A stretch of 64,000 nt of DNA from assembly GCF_030538755.1 (NCBI RefSeq), contig NZ_JAUNTJ010000005.1, positions 113,614 through 177,613 of the forward strand, given 5' to 3'. This stretch comes from Paracoccus sp. (in: a-proteobacteria). GTDB taxonomy: Bacteria; Pseudomonadota; Alphaproteobacteria; Rhodobacterales; Rhodobacteraceae. Position numbers and translations under genes: made by a program. Position 1 is the first letter of the stretch. The number at the start of each line of letters is the position of its first letter. The notes below the pieces were generated by a model that worked only from the letters and a program-made list of their open reading frames with translations, made no database searches and was not told the origin of the DNA. Below, piece after piece: positions 1-9,497 of this stretch.

Positions 1-311
1 GACGAAAAAGGCGCGCCGTCATGCCATTTGACATCGTCTTCCAGATTGAACGTATAGGTCAGCCCGTCGTCCGAAACGGTCCAGCTCTTGGCCAGCGATG
101 GCATTGGCTGAAGATCCGTGTCGTAGCGCAGCAACCCTTCGTAGATATTGCCGGCCACCATTTGCGTCGGTGCGTTCTGGACCAAACCCAACATCAGGCT
201 GGGCGGCTCGGGCTGCACCACGACATTGGCGCGCCCACCCTGCACCGGCTCGGCCGAGGCTGATGCCCATGGCAGGATGGCAGTGACCGCTGCAAGTAGG
301 AATCGGTTCAT
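1..311 (-). CDS. ABC transporter solute-binding protein, family 5 (partial, 5' end only)
   Basis: This is the first 103 codons of a periplasmic peptide/nickel/opine-type binding protein; the rest lies beyond the left edge. It begins with a clear Sec signal peptide (MNRFLLAAVTAILPWASASA). The mature start carries the family-5 pattern: a short strand with 'QPEPPSLM', then 'NIYEGLLRYDTDLQPMPSLAKSW' split by the usual turn, then 'DDGLTYTFNLEDDVKWHDG'. In this family that segment precedes the ligand lobe and the protein feeds a DppBCDF-like importer. I expect permease and ATPase genes further left. The ligand cannot be inferred from this fragment. The decayed ABC-ATPase fragment just upstream may be unrelated. 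Confidence 0.85.
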   Translation of the reverse strand, partial: MNRFLLAAVTAILPWASASAEPVQGGRANVVVQPEPPSLMLGLVQNAPTQMVAGNIYEGLLRYDTDLQPMPSLAKSWTVSDDGLTYTFNLEDDVKWHDGAPFS

Positions 312-534
312 TATCGTCTTTCCCTGTCTGAAATTTTACGCGCTTCCTGTCTGCGATGAAGACGGCAACCACAGAATTTCGGTAAAACAGCATACGAAGA
401 ACTCAACTTTCCGACAAATAGGCCAAAGCTATCGCTATGATAAGCGGAGATCCGGCCCTTGCGGAGCTGCCCAATTTTAGTGCACGGCTCGATCCACATG
501 TCCGGGGGGCTGCCCCATACCATCATCTGCCTGA

Positions 535-665
535 CGCAGCGCGACGCTGACCGCGCTGGACGATCTGTCACTGGCGACGGGACACCTGATCTGGTCACAG
601 AAAACGGTCGCGGCAAAAGCACGGCTGTCAAAATCATGCCGGGCCTGTTGCCGCCGGATAATGGC
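535..665 (+). pseudogene. Remnant of an ABC-transporter ATPase (sugar-type), frameshifted
   Basis: Two short stretches in different frames read like the start of an ABC nucleotide-binding domain. From about 541, one frame gives 'TLTALDDLSL', matching the usual 'VxALDDVSL' before the P-loop. From about 594, another frame gives 'TENGRGKSTAVKIMPGLLPPDNGA', close to the 'GENGAGKSTLxKILxGLxxPDxG' Walker A region. They lie in order and at the right distance but need a frame change. The Walker A glycine is replaced by Thr, and no signature motif or Walker B follows. Nothing else here looks coding. The similarity is short, so this is a modest-confidence call. Confidence 0.45.
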
Positions 666-813
666 GCGGCAGGGCCGCCGGGATGGCTGCGCCTTCGCGC
701 CTTGTTGCGGTTTTGGGTGACCCAAATTCATCAAGATGCCAATCCCGCCCCATCAAGCCATCAATCATTTCGTATGTTGCACGTTTCCAGCCGGGCCATG
801 ACAGCCCATACGA

Positions 814-848
814 CCGTTATCCGGTGTTTCGCGGATAACGGCCTTTTC
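814..848 (+). terminator. Rho-independent terminator candidate
   Basis: A perfect 10-bp inverted repeat (CCGTTATCCG / CGGATAACGG, arms 814-823 and 832-841) with an 8-nt loop is followed by CCTTTTC. Its orientation fits termination of rightward transcription from the decayed region, just before the LysR gene. Confidence 0.6.
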
Positions 849-895
849 TCGTCGCCCGTGTCAGTGCAAGCTGCCATGGCACGACCTCATCCAAT

Positions 896-1843
896 ATGGC
901 CAAAACCATGCCGACCCGGCCCGCCCTCGCCGATCTGAACTGGAACCTGCTGCGCAACTTCTGCGTCATCGCCGAAGAGAAAGGGATCACCCGCGCCGCC
1001 AAAAAGCTGAACATGAGCCAGCCCTCCGTAAGCCTTGCCTTGCAGAAGCTGGAAGAACAACTGGGTTGCCAGCTTGTCTTTCGCGGCAGCCGGCATTTCG
1101 CCCTGACCCTGCGCGGCGAAAAGATCTATCAAGAATGCGCCGAAATGCTGCGCAGCGTGGATCGGATCGGTATCCTTTCCAAAGGACGCAACGATGAAGA
1201 GTTCGGAGAGCTTCACCTTGGCATTATCAGCCATCTGCGCTCACCGCTGGTGGACGAGGCGCTGCGGCTGTATCATCAGCGCCACCCCTCGATCACCTGG
1301 CGGATCGAAGTGCAGAACTCTCTGGAAATCGTGCGCCGGATTACCCAGGAAAAGACCGGGATCGGCATTTGTCTGCTGACCAAACCGATGATAAATCTGG
1401 AATGCCGCCATCTGTTTCGTGAAGAATTCGGCGTGTTTTGCGGCGCCGAACACCCGCTGTTCGGCCGAACCGAGGTCTCGGCGCGCGAGCTGGTGCAGGA
1501 GCCGTTCGTCACCTTCACCTGTGCCGCCGAGGGCATGGGGCTGGAACCGATGGTCATGCTGAGGGATGGCCTGGGGCTAGGTCGCAGGATCAGCGGATCA
1601 AGCCATGACACGGAAGAAATCCGGCGCATGATCGTTGTGGGCCTGGGCATCGGCATCCTGCCAGTAGACTCGATCACCAAAGAGGTCGAAAGCGGTCAGC
1701 TCTGGCCCCTCCGGCTTGTCGAGCAGCCGCTGGGCGCGGATGTCTATCTGGTCTGCAACACCTTCAGCCAGCTTACCGCGCCGGAACAGAAATTCGTGGA
1801 TCTGCTGGATGAGTTGCTGAAACTCTATCCTGAAATGATCTAG
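896..1843 (+). CDS. LysR-family transcriptional regulator
   Basis: A 315-aa LysR-type regulator. Residues about 13-75 hold the winged-helix DNA-binding domain with the usual 'GITRAAKKLNMSQPSVSLALQKLEEQLG' signature split across helix 2 and the recognition helix. From about residue 100 the effector-binding domain follows ('GELHLGIISH'). Length is normal for the family. It is divergent from the binding-protein gene on the left, separated by about 580 bp of mostly non-coding DNA, so it could control that transporter, though the distance makes this uncertain. No good Shine-Dalgarno is visible before ATG 896; ATG 908 is an alternative start. Confidence 0.85.
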   Translation: MAKTMPTRPALADLNWNLLRNFCVIAEEKGITRAAKKLNMSQPSVSLALQKLEEQLGCQLVFRGSRHFALTLRGEKIYQECAEMLRSVDRIGILSKGRNDEEFGELHLGIISHLRSPLVDEALRLYHQRHPSITWRIEVQNSLEIVRRITQEKTGIGICLLTKPMINLECRHLFREEFGVFCGAEHPLFGRTEVSARELVQEPFVTFTCAAEGMGLEPMVMLRDGLGLGRRISGSSHDTEEIRRMIVVGLGIGILPVDSITKEVESGQLWPLRLVEQPLGADVYLVCNTFSQLTAPEQKFVDLLDELLKLYPEMI

Positions 1844-2200
1844 AAGGCGTTTTCATATAAAGGTTTTCCGTTTCGTCCAGGTTCTGCTTGAGAGTCGAAA
1901 ACAAGATGATCTTGAACAGGCGAACGTTGACAAGCAGACAACGGAGGCGGATCAGGCCGCTTCTTCCGGGCCGGATCGACGGTCGATATTCACAGGCGCT
2001 GTGCCGTGGCGGCGCGCCATGTCGATCAATTCCGTGGCGGGCTGGCGGCCAGAATACATCGTGGGCTGCATCTGGTTCGCCGTCACATCCGGTCGATGCG
2101 CCAACTGCCCCGGCCCGCCGGAGATGACGTCAGCAGGGCGGGCACTCTGGCAAGTTTCGTGCAAATGCTCTATGCGGCGATCAAAGTCAGAAGGTGTGTC
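1844..2200. other. Intergenic region without a recognisable gene
   Basis: A 357-bp gap between the LysR gene and ugd. Open frames exist on both strands, for example a 70-aa minus frame at 1952-2164, but none has a ribosome-binding site or a family I recognise. The upstream part of ugd's own frame (2006-2200) is open but ignored because homology and an AAGGTG ribosome site place the start at 2201. Confidence 0.5.
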
Positions 2201-3367
2201 ATGAAGATTTGTGTAGCAGGTTTGGGTTATGTCGGGCTGTCAATGGCTGTGCTGCTGGCGCAGCGGCATCAGGTCAGCGCGCTGGAAATCGACGCGGATC
2301 GCGCCGCGCAGGTGAACGAGGGCGTCTCGCCCATCGAGGATGCCGACATCAGTGCCTTTCTGGCCGGGCGCGATCTGGACCTGACCGCGACCACCGATCC
2401 GGCGCAGGCGATGGCGGGGGCCGATTTTATCGTCATCGCCACGCCCACCAATTACGACAGCAAGACCAACCGTTTTGACACCTCCAGCGTTGAAGCCGTG
2501 ATTGCGCTGGCTCGCCGGCACGCGCCCGAGGCCATGTCGGTGGTGAAATCGACCATCCCGGTGGGCTTTGTGTCCCGCGTGCGCGAGGAATTCGGCACCG
2601 ACCGCATCATCTTTTCGCCCGAGTTCCTGCGCGAAGGTCAGGCGCTGCATGACAACCTGCACCCCTCGCGCATCGTGGTGGGCGATCACGGACCCGAGGC
2701 ACATCGCTTTGCCGAACTGCTGGTCGAGGGCGCCGAGAAAAAGGACATGCCGGTGCTGTTCACCGGCCCGGTCGAGGCCGAGGCGATCAAGCTGTTTTCC
2801 AACACCTTTCTGGCGATGCGCGTGGCCTTTTTCAACGAACTGGACAGTTTCGCCGTGGCGCGCGGGCTGGACACGCGCGAAATCATCACCGGCGTCAGCC
2901 TGGACCCGCGTGTGGGCACGCATTACAACAACCCCTCATTCGGTTATGGCGGCTATTGTCTGCCCAAGGACACCAAGCAATTGCTGGCCAATTACGCCGA
3001 TGTGCCGCAGAACCTGATTGCGGCGGTGGTGGAATCCAACCGCACCCGCAAGGATTTCATCGCCGAACAGATCATCGCCCGCAAACCGCGCGTGGTCGGC
3101 ATTCACCGGCTGGTGATGAAGGCCGGGTCCGACAATTTCCGCGACAGTTCGATTCAGGGCATCATGAAGCGGATCAAGGCGCGCGGCATCGAATGTGTCG
3201 TTTATGAACCCGTGCTGGAGGACGATCATTTCTTCCATTCCCGCGTCGAACGCGATCTGGATGCGTTCAAGCGCGACTGCGATCTGATTATCGCCAACCG
3301 CCTGTCGCCGGAACTGGAAGACGTGGCCGACAAGCTGTTCACCCGCGATCTGTTCGGGGTCAGCTGA
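2201..3367 (+). CDS. ugd: UDP-glucose 6-dehydrogenase
   Basis: Oxidises UDP-glucose to UDP-glucuronate with two NAD+, supplying uronic acid for surface polysaccharide. The 388-aa length equals the short E. coli-type enzyme and similarity to it runs end to end. Visible features are the NAD-binding '[15 protein letters not shown]' at residues 7-21, 'STIPVGF', '[20 protein letters not shown]' with its catalytic Glu, the lysine of '[20 protein letters not shown]', and the catalytic cysteine in '[14 protein letters not shown]'. The frame is open further upstream, but AAGGTG at 2191-2196 and the conserved MKI start favour 2201. It heads a group with two glycosyltransferases and a sulfotransferase. 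Confidence 0.95.
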   Translation: MKICVAGLGYVGLSMAVLLAQRHQVSALEIDADRAAQVNEGVSPIEDADISAFLAGRDLDLTATTDPAQAMAGADFIVIATPTNYDSKTNRFDTSSVEAVIALARRHAPEAMSVVKSTIPVGFVSRVREEFGTDRIIFSPEFLREGQALHDNLHPSRIVVGDHGPEAHRFAELLVEGAEKKDMPVLFTGPVEAEAIKLFSNTFLAMRVAFFNELDSFAVARGLDTREIITGVSLDPRVGTHYNNPSFGYGGYCLPKDTKQLLANYADVPQNLIAAVVESNRTRKDFIAEQIIARKPRVVGIHRLVMKAGSDNFRDSSIQGIMKRIKARGIECVVYEPVLEDDHFFHSRVERDLDAFKRDCDLIIANRLSPELEDVADKLFTRDLFGVS

Positions 3368-3476
3368 ACAAGGGCGGGAATCGGGGCACTGGAAACAGCC
3401 GCTGTGTCGGTTTACAAGGCCCCGATCAGGCGGGCCTGCCGGGCCTTGCATTGCCGCCGCTGACAAGGAGCGAGTC

Positions 3477-4481
3477 TTGACCAACAGCCCCGATGGCGCA
3501 GGTGCCGCGCCGGACATCAGCTTTGTCGTGCCCGTGTTCAACGCCGCGCCGCATCTGGAAAAGCTGACGGCCGAGATCCTGTCGCTGCACGATCACGGCC
3601 TGACGGTCGAGGTGATCTTTGTCGATGACGGATCGACCGATGACAGCCCCGGTATTCTGGCGGCTTTGGCGCAGCGGCACGATAACGTGACCGCCCTGAC
3701 CAGCCCCGGCAACCGGGGTGCCGGTCTGGCCCGCAATCAGGGCTGGGATCATGTGCGCGGGCGCTATACCCTCTTTTTCGACGCCGACGACGACCTGATG
3801 CCCGAGGTGATCGCCCCCGCGCTGGCCCGCATGGACGCCCTGCCTCAGGTGGACACCGCCATGTTCGCCTATCGCTATGAACGCGAGGAAACCGCCACCT
3901 TCACCGCCATGGGCCATGACGACGAAGCGATCCTGCGCGAAGCCCTGAACGGCACCGACGAGGCGGTTATCACGCTGGAACAGGCGCCGCGCCTGCTGCG
4001 GTTCACGAATTATCCGTGGAACAAGATCATCCGCACCGCGCATTTCCGCGAAACCGGCATCCGCTTTGGCTGCACCAAGGTGCATAATGACGTGCTGGGC
4101 CATTGGTATTCGCTGATGTTCGCGCGCCAGATCATGGTAGTGAACCGGGTGATCTGCACCCATATCGTGCATCCCTCGGGCGGGAACCTGACCAACCGCT
4201 TTGACCGCCAGCGGCTTCAGGTCTTTACCGCGATGAACGAATTGCTGGACCTGCTGGAACAGCATCCGCACCTGCGGCGGCGTTACGCGCATCACTTCTG
4301 GGGGCTGGCGCACCGGCTGGTCGTCTGGGCGCGCCCACGCCTGACCGGCGATCTGCGGCTGGAACTGGAAGACGGGTTCGCCGATCTGATCGCCCGCATC
4401 AGCCTGGACGATCTGGCCCGGATGCGCACGAAACACGCGCCGGGCCTTGCCCGTGCGCTGGTCAGCCAGATGATTGCCTGA
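3477..4481 (+). CDS. Family 2 glycosyltransferase
   Basis: A 334-aa inverting GT-A glycosyltransferase. The N-terminal domain has 'SFVVPVFNAAPHLEKL', the nucleotide-binding 'FVDDGSTDDSP' and the metal-binding 'FDADDD' near residue 103. The C-terminal half is helical with no obvious membrane span, so it probably works at the cytoplasmic face. Start is TTG at 3477, chosen because an excellent AAGGAG lies 6 nt upstream. It follows ugd by 109 bp and is followed within 20 bp by a second GT2, suggesting one polysaccharide operon. Donor and acceptor cannot be told from sequence. Confidence 0.88.
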   Translation: MTNSPDGAGAAPDISFVVPVFNAAPHLEKLTAEILSLHDHGLTVEVIFVDDGSTDDSPGILAALAQRHDNVTALTSPGNRGAGLARNQGWDHVRGRYTLFFDADDDLMPEVIAPALARMDALPQVDTAMFAYRYEREETATFTAMGHDDEAILREALNGTDEAVITLEQAPRLLRFTNYPWNKIIRTAHFRETGIRFGCTKVHNDVLGHWYSLMFARQIMVVNRVICTHIVHPSGGNLTNRFDRQRLQVFTAMNELLDLLEQHPHLRRRYAHHFWGLAHRLVVWARPRLTGDLRLELEDGFADLIARISLDDLARMRTKHAPGLARALVSQMIA

Positions 4482-4499
4482 GGGGAAACGGAAACCGCC

Positions 4500-5798
4500 A
4501 TGCCCAAAGTTTCGGTCATCGTTACCGCCTATAATATCGAAAAATACATCCGCCAAAGTCTGGACAGCGTGATCGGCCAGACGCTGGATGACATCGAAAT
4601 CATCGTCGTGGATGACGGGTCATCCGACGCCACCCCCGACATCATCCGCGAATATGCCGCCCGCGACAGCCGCATCCGCCCGATCCTGTTCGACCGCAAC
4701 ACCATCGGCGGCGTCGCCTCGGCCGCCAATGCGGGGATGGACGTGGCGACGGGCGATTATATCGGTTTTGCCGATGGCGATGATCTGTATGATCCGACCA
4801 TGTTCGAAAAGCTGTGGCAGGCGGCGGAATCGACCGGCAGCGATCTGGCGATGTGCCGCTATACCCTGCTGGACGAATCCGACGGCAGCGAACATGAACC
4901 GGCGGAAACCGACCGCTGGCAGCCCTTTCCCCGGCGGACCGCGCTTGATCTGACCGACGCCACGCGCAAACAGATGCTGCGCTTTATTTCCGTGCCATGG
5001 CGCAAGATCTATCGCCGCGATCTGGTCGAGCGGATCAACCTGCGCTTTCCGGTCGGCGATTTCTTTTTCGAGGACAACCCCTTCCACTGGGCCTCGGTCA
5101 TCGGCGGCGAACGGATCGTGCTGCTGCCGGAACGGCTGTGCAAGCATCGTGTCGCCCGCGCGGGTCAGACCATGGCCACGGTGGACGAACGCTTGCTGCG
5201 GATCTTTTATCACCACGACATCATCCACGACTGGCTGCGCCAGAACGATGCCCATGACGGCTACAAGGACGAATTGCTGCGCTGGACGGCAGCGCAACTG
5301 TCATGGGTCAGCCAGCGTGCTGAAGGCGAGATGCAGAAACTGCTGTTCGACCGGCTGGTGCCGATCGCCGCGCAATACAGCACCGACGATATTGCCGCCT
5401 TTGGCCACGCAAACGGGCGCGGGCGCAGCGTGCAGATGCTGGAACAGCTTGGGCGCAAGGATTTTGCCGGGTTTTCCAGGGCCGCAGGCTGGACCGGCGG
5501 TCAGACCCCGGCCCGATTGCCGGGTGCTGCACCCGGCGGCACGCTGTTGTCGCGCGGCTGGTATCACCTGCGCGCCTCGGGGCCACGGCAAACGGCGGCG
5601 ATGACGGGCCGCTATCTGTCGGAACGCTTCGGGCTGAGGTCGAACACCCGCGATGCCGCGCCGCGCGACAGTGCCGACAAGATTGACAACACCGACCTGA
5701 TGGCCGCCATGGTCATCTTGCAAAAAGAGCTGCGGCTGCTGCGCGCCGAAGTCGCCGAATTGCGGCGGCGCACGCCGTCTGACGACGATTTGTCCTGA
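4500..5798 (+). CDS. Family 2 glycosyltransferase with C-terminal coiled coil
   Basis: A 432-aa GT2 enzyme. It starts with 'VSVIVTAYNIEKYIRQSLDS', followed by 'VVDDGSSDATPDII' and 'FADGDDLYDP', the donor- and metal-binding parts of the GT-A fold. The final 30 residues ('LQKELRLLRAEVAELRRR') form a leucine-rich helix likely to mediate oligomerisation. The region before it (about 300-390) is specific to this protein. It starts 18 bp after the previous GT2 stop, with a GGGGA ribosome site, and is likely co-transcribed. Its role in surface polysaccharide assembly is inferred from neighbours. Confidence 0.87.
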   Translation: MPKVSVIVTAYNIEKYIRQSLDSVIGQTLDDIEIIVVDDGSSDATPDIIREYAARDSRIRPILFDRNTIGGVASAANAGMDVATGDYIGFADGDDLYDPTMFEKLWQAAESTGSDLAMCRYTLLDESDGSEHEPAETDRWQPFPRRTALDLTDATRKQMLRFISVPWRKIYRRDLVERINLRFPVGDFFFEDNPFHWASVIGGERIVLLPERLCKHRVARAGQTMATVDERLLRIFYHHDIIHDWLRQNDAHDGYKDELLRWTAAQLSWVSQRAEGEMQKLLFDRLVPIAAQYSTDDIAAFGHANGRGRSVQMLEQLGRKDFAGFSRAAGWTGGQTPARLPGAAPGGTLLSRGWYHLRASGPRQTAAMTGRYLSERFGLRSNTRDAAPRDSADKIDNTDLMAAMVILQKELRLLRAEVAELRRRTPSDDDLS

Positions 5799-5837
5799 AT
5801 TTTATTGCTGCCGCACAAGGCCGCGCCCGAAAGCACG

Positions 5838-6686
5838 ATGACCCAAGAAACGACGAAAAAACCGATCCTCTGGCTGGGTGCCCACAAGACCGGAACCACC
5901 TTTCTGCAAAATGCGCTGGAACATTCGAATGATGTTCTGAAAAAGGCCGGCTATTGCTATATGCCGCTGACAAAGTTCCGCGCGCGATACACCCGCCCGC
6001 TGGTCTATGACGGCGACCACGGCCAGCCACATGCGCCGGTGCCGGGGATGAACCTGATCTTTGATGAAAACATCCCGGGTCTGGTTCAGGGCGCGCTCAG
6101 CCCCAGCGGGCTTTACCCGCAGGCGGCCCAGCGCAGCCAGAAGGTCGCGCAGTATTTCGGGCTGAACGCGCCGGACATCTGGTTCGGGCTGCGCGACTAT
6201 GTGTCGTTTCTGCCCTCGCTGTTTTGCGAAACGCTGAAATCCATATCGTATCAGCCCTTCGTGCGGTTCTACGATCCCCAGAACCACCCGGTGAACTGGG
6301 TCGATCTGATCGGGCGGCTGCGTCTGGCCTTTCCGGCGTCGCGCATCTGCGTCTATCAGAACGAGGCGTTGCGCGGGCGCGAAGCGGCGCTGCTGTCGGC
6401 GGCGACGGGTATTCCGGCGGCGGATTTCACCATTCCTGACGGCTCTGAGCGCCCCGGCTTTTCGCACAGGGCGGTGCGGTCGCTGTATGACCTCAGCAAG
6501 ACCCGCACGGTTGAACGGCGCGATGTGTTTGCCGCCGTGCGGCAATATCCCAAAGGGCCGAAATGGCCCGCCTTTGATCCGTTCAATGCCGCGCGCAAGC
6601 AGGAATTATCAGCGGCTTATCAGGCGCATCTGCACGAATTGCGCAACCTCGCCGATGTCGATTTCATCGACCTCGCGGCGGGCTGA
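5838..6686 (+). CDS. Sulfotransferase-like protein
   Basis: A 282-aa protein starting 'KKPILWLGAHKTGTTFLQNAL', the 5'-phosphosulfate loop (GxxKTGTTxLQ) that binds PAPS in bacterial and Golgi-type sulfotransferases. A later segment 'LRLAFPASRICVYQNEALR' resembles the 3'-phosphate region, with an Arg-rich strand. The rest is divergent, so the exact family is uncertain. An upstream TTG at 5805 would add 11 residues; ATG 5838 puts the P-loop at the usual distance from the N-terminus. As the last gene of the ugd-GT2-GT2 group it would be expected to sulfate a surface glycan. Confidence 0.72.
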   Translation: MTQETTKKPILWLGAHKTGTTFLQNALEHSNDVLKKAGYCYMPLTKFRARYTRPLVYDGDHGQPHAPVPGMNLIFDENIPGLVQGALSPSGLYPQAAQRSQKVAQYFGLNAPDIWFGLRDYVSFLPSLFCETLKSISYQPFVRFYDPQNHPVNWVDLIGRLRLAFPASRICVYQNEALRGREAALLSAATGIPAADFTIPDGSERPGFSHRAVRSLYDLSKTRTVERRDVFAAVRQYPKGPKWPAFDPFNAARKQELSAAYQAHLHELRNLADVDFIDLAAG

Positions 6687-6697
6687 GCGGGGCCAGA

Positions 6698-8134
6698 TCA
6701 GGCCGCGGGCGGCAGGCGCAACGAATAATCCTCGATCCGGTTCCATCGCTGGCCAAGGCTCAGCACGCGGGCATCGGCCCCGACCGGGCCGGCGATCTGC
6801 ATCCCCATCGGCAGGCGGTTCGCAGGCCCGCCGAAACCCACCGGCACCGACAGCGTGGGCAGACCAGCCAGCGAGGCGGGGACGACAACCTCCATCCAGC
6901 GGTGATATGTGTCCATCGGCCGGTCGCCGATCTGCTGCGGCCAGCGCCAGTCCGCCGGGAACGGCCAGACCTGCGCCGAGGGCAGCGCGATCAGGTCAAC
7001 CTGCGTAAACAGCCGCGCAAGGCGCTGATACCATTGCGTGCGGATCAGGCTGGCCTGATGCAGCGCCTCCAGCGTCAGGTGACGGCCCTGTTCGATTTCC
7101 CACTGCATTTCCGGTTTCAGTTGCGCCCATAGGGCCGGGTCATCGGCCAGCGCGCGGCGGCCCGTGGCGTTCAGAAAGGCGCGCAGTCCGGTCCAGCTTT
7201 GCCACAGTTGCGCGGCGGGAAAGGGTGGCGGCAGAGGGATGATCTCGGCCCCCAGTTCATCCTGCATCCGGGTCAGCGCCGCCTGACACAAGGGCAGGAT
7301 GCCGGGTTCGGTGGCATAGGCGCCGCCCCAGTCACCCAGCCAGCCAATGCGCAGCACCCTCGGCGGGGCGGCGTCCGGCGCGGCGCGGAAATCATCGGCG
7401 GGGCGGCCAAAGGGCGTGGCCGGGTCAGGCCCGGCGATCACATCCAGCAACAGCGCCAGATCGCGCAGGCTGCGCCCCATCGGCCCGTTGGTGGCCAGCG
7501 TCGCCATAAAGCGGTCGCCCGGCCCGTCGGTGGGCACCAGCCCCCAGCTGGGCCGGAACCCATAGACCGCATTCCACGCCGCCGGGTTGCGCAGGCTGCC
7601 CATCATGTCACTGCCATCGGCCAGCGGCAGCATCCGCGCCGACAGCGCCACCGCCGCCCCACCCGACGATCCGCCCGCGCTGCGCGCGCGGTCCCACGGG
7701 TTCAGGGTGGTGCCATACACCTCGTTGAAACTATGCGAGCCAAGGCCGAATTCGGGGGTGTTGGTCTTGCCGATGATGATCGCCCCCGCCGCCCTGATCC
7801 GCGCCACCATCAGATCGTCGCGGGCAGGAATATGGTCGCGATAGATCGGGCTGCCCCAGGTCGTCACCAGCCCGCGCGTGGCCGCCAGATCCTTGATCGC
7901 CATGGGCAGGCCGTGCAGCGCACCCAGCGGACCGCCTGCGGCGCGGGCAGCATCGGCGGCGCGGGCCTCGGCCATGATCTGATCGCGCGGGCGCAACGCG
8001 ACGATGGCGTTCAGCACCGGGTTCAGCGCCGCGATCCGGTCAAGGCAGGCGGCGGCCAGATCCTGCGCGCTGAACCGGCCCGCGGCCATTCCGGCCATCG
8101 CCTGAGTGGCGGATAGCAGCGCGGGGTCAGTCAT
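6698..8134 (-). CDS. Amidase (amidase-signature family)
   Basis: A 478-aa amidohydrolase with the Ser-cisSer-Lys triad: the lysine in 'GLPMAIKDLAATRG' (about residue 82), the middle Ser and nucleophile in 'RSAGGSSGGAAVALSARM' and 'DGSDMMGSLRNPAAW'. These are the amidase-signature hallmarks. There is no signal peptide, so it is cytoplasmic. Length is typical. The family covers amidases acting on aryl and alkyl amides and Glu-tRNA amidotransferase GatA; lack of gatB/gatC nearby argues for a stand-alone catabolic amidase. Substrate unknown. It is convergent with the sulfotransferase gene. Confidence 0.88.
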   Translation of the reverse strand: MTDPALLSATQAMAGMAAGRFSAQDLAAACLDRIAALNPVLNAIVALRPRDQIMAEARAADAARAAGGPLGALHGLPMAIKDLAATRGLVTTWGSPIYRDHIPARDDLMVARIRAAGAIIIGKTNTPEFGLGSHSFNEVYGTTLNPWDRARSAGGSSGGAAVALSARMLPLADGSDMMGSLRNPAAWNAVYGFRPSWGLVPTDGPGDRFMATLATNGPMGRSLRDLALLLDVIAGPDPATPFGRPADDFRAAPDAAPPRVLRIGWLGDWGGAYATEPGILPLCQAALTRMQDELGAEIIPLPPPFPAAQLWQSWTGLRAFLNATGRRALADDPALWAQLKPEMQWEIEQGRHLTLEALHQASLIRTQWYQRLARLFTQVDLIALPSAQVWPFPADWRWPQQIGDRPMDTYHRWMEVVVPASLAGLPTLSVPVGFGGPANRLPMGMQIAGPVGADARVLSLGQRWNRIEDYSLRLPPAA

Positions 8135-8169
8135 CGGACGCGCCCCGAACCCTTGCGCCCCGAACCGGC

Positions 8170-8805
8170 TCAGCCATCGCTGCCTGCCGCCGCGCCTTGC
8201 GCCGGCTGATCCAGATGCCCGGCAATCGCACGGCCAAGAGCAAAGGCGCGCTGCTCCATGATGACCGGCGTTTCGCAGACATAGGTCAGCGACTGGCAGC
8301 GTTCGTTGAAGATCCGCTCGTCCCAGTCCAGCGCCTTTTTCTCGGCGTCAATGGCGTCGAAATCGGGCGGATCGGCGGATTCCAGTGCAGCCATGGCGGC
8401 GCGGCGGTCGTTGATCTTTTGTGTCAGCTCGACCAGCCTGACGCCATAGCGGGCGATGCCCTCGATCATGGCGGCGCGTTCGGGCTGGATCAGGTCGAAC
8501 ACAGCCTGCACCAGCGCGGTCAGGCGGGTGGCATCGGTTCCGGCATCCGCCGCAAAACCGGCGATCATGGTTTCCGCCTGTTCGATCGGAATGCGGCGCA
8601 GCACCCGTTGCGCGGCAAGCGCGCGGATCGCCGGATCGCGGGCCAGTTCCTGCGCCGCCTGATCCAGCACGGGGCCGGTCCAGTCCTGCGCCAGCGACAG
8701 CGACGGTTGCTTGCGCTGGATACAGGGCCATGCGGCGTCATGCGCCGGTTGCGCCTGCGCGCTGCTGGCCACCATCACAGCGGCGGCAATCACCAGATAT
8801 TTCAT
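8170..8805 (-). CDS. Conserved periplasmic protein of the quinoprotein-associated ABC cluster
   Basis: A 211-aa protein with a signal peptide (MKYLVIAAAVMVASSAQAQ) and a mature start 'HDAAWPCIQRKQPSLSLAQ'. The body is helical and ends with a Cys pair ('RCQSLTYVCETP'). I have no functional assignment. ATG 8805 overlaps the permease stop by 4 nt (ATGA), so it belongs to the same operon; a longer upstream frame is ignored because the signal peptide starts here. Unlike the genes upstream of it, the frame looks undamaged. I recall similar proteins beside quinoprotein-linked ABC transporters, but cannot verify that. Confidence 0.6.
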   Translation of the reverse strand: MKYLVIAAAVMVASSAQAQPAHDAAWPCIQRKQPSLSLAQDWTGPVLDQAAQELARDPAIRALAAQRVLRRIPIEQAETMIAGFAADAGTDATRLTALVQAVFDLIQPERAAMIEGIARYGVRLVELTQKINDRRAAMAALESADPPDFDAIDAEKKALDWDERIFNERCQSLTYVCETPVIMEQRAFALGRAIAGHLDQPAQGAAAGSDG

Positions 8806-9497
8806 CTTCCCCTCTTGCGGCGCATCCACAGCCCCTTGGCCGGATCATACATGAACACCGCGCCGTCGAAAAAGACCACCAAACAGCCTGGAACCACCGC
8901 CAGCGGCAGCCAGTTGACTTGAAGGTAAAGCGCAAAGCGGATCAGTTCGACCGCATGGGTGAACGGGTTCAGCGCGCAGATGTCATGCAGCAGCATCGAG
9001 GATTCCCACATCCGCCCCGACAGGATCAGCGCCAACAGCACCGCAACATAGCCCCACAGCGGCGGTTCGACCCGCCACAGCCAGGCGATGGCCAGAAAGA
9101 CATAGGCCTGCATGATCGACACCAGCACCCCCGCCGACAGCTTGGACCCCAGCAGGAACCAACGCGGAAACGGGCTGACCAGCAGCGTCCGCATGGCGCC
9201 TGTTTCGCGGTCATAGACCATGCTCAACGAGGATTGCATCCTGTTGAACAACTGGATCATCGCGACAAGGCCGGGGGTCACATAGACTTGGTACAGCACA
9301 TAGGTCTGATAGGGGGGCGTGATCGACAGGCCCAGAACGGCGCGGACCCCGGCGGCAAAGATGAACAGCCAGACCAGCGGCCGCACCAGCGCCGCCAGAA
9401 ACCGCCCGCGCTGCTGGACAAAGCGCAGCATCTCGCGCCGGGTGATCCCGGCAAAGGCGGTAGCCCATGCGCGCGGCGGAAACGGCGCGGGCGTCAT
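8802..9497 (-). pseudogene. ABC-2 permease of the PQQ-dependent alcohol dehydrogenase system, internally deleted
   Basis: A 231-aa open frame clearly derived from the ABC-2 permease that accompanies PQQ-alcohol dehydrogenases: 'PGLVAMIQLFNRMQSSLSMV', 'YDRETGAMRTLLVSPFPRW', then 'NPFTHAVELIRFALYLQ'. Homologues have about 40 residues between the transmembrane 'LALxLxG' strand and 'ESSxLLxxIxxxNPFTH', including the conserved 'FxxMFFxSSALYPLW' block. Here 'LLALILSG' runs straight into 'RMWESSMLL' near 9013-9017. One membrane hairpin is missing, so the protein is unlikely to fold. ATGA overlaps with its neighbours are preserved. Confidence 0.7.

Noticed and set aside
1952-2164. A 70-aa minus-strand frame
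   Set aside because: No ribosome site and no family recognised; could be a fragment but I cannot support it.
2006-2200. Upstream extension of the ugd frame
   Set aside because: Not conserved, and the AAGGTG site with the MKI start at 2201 matches the family.
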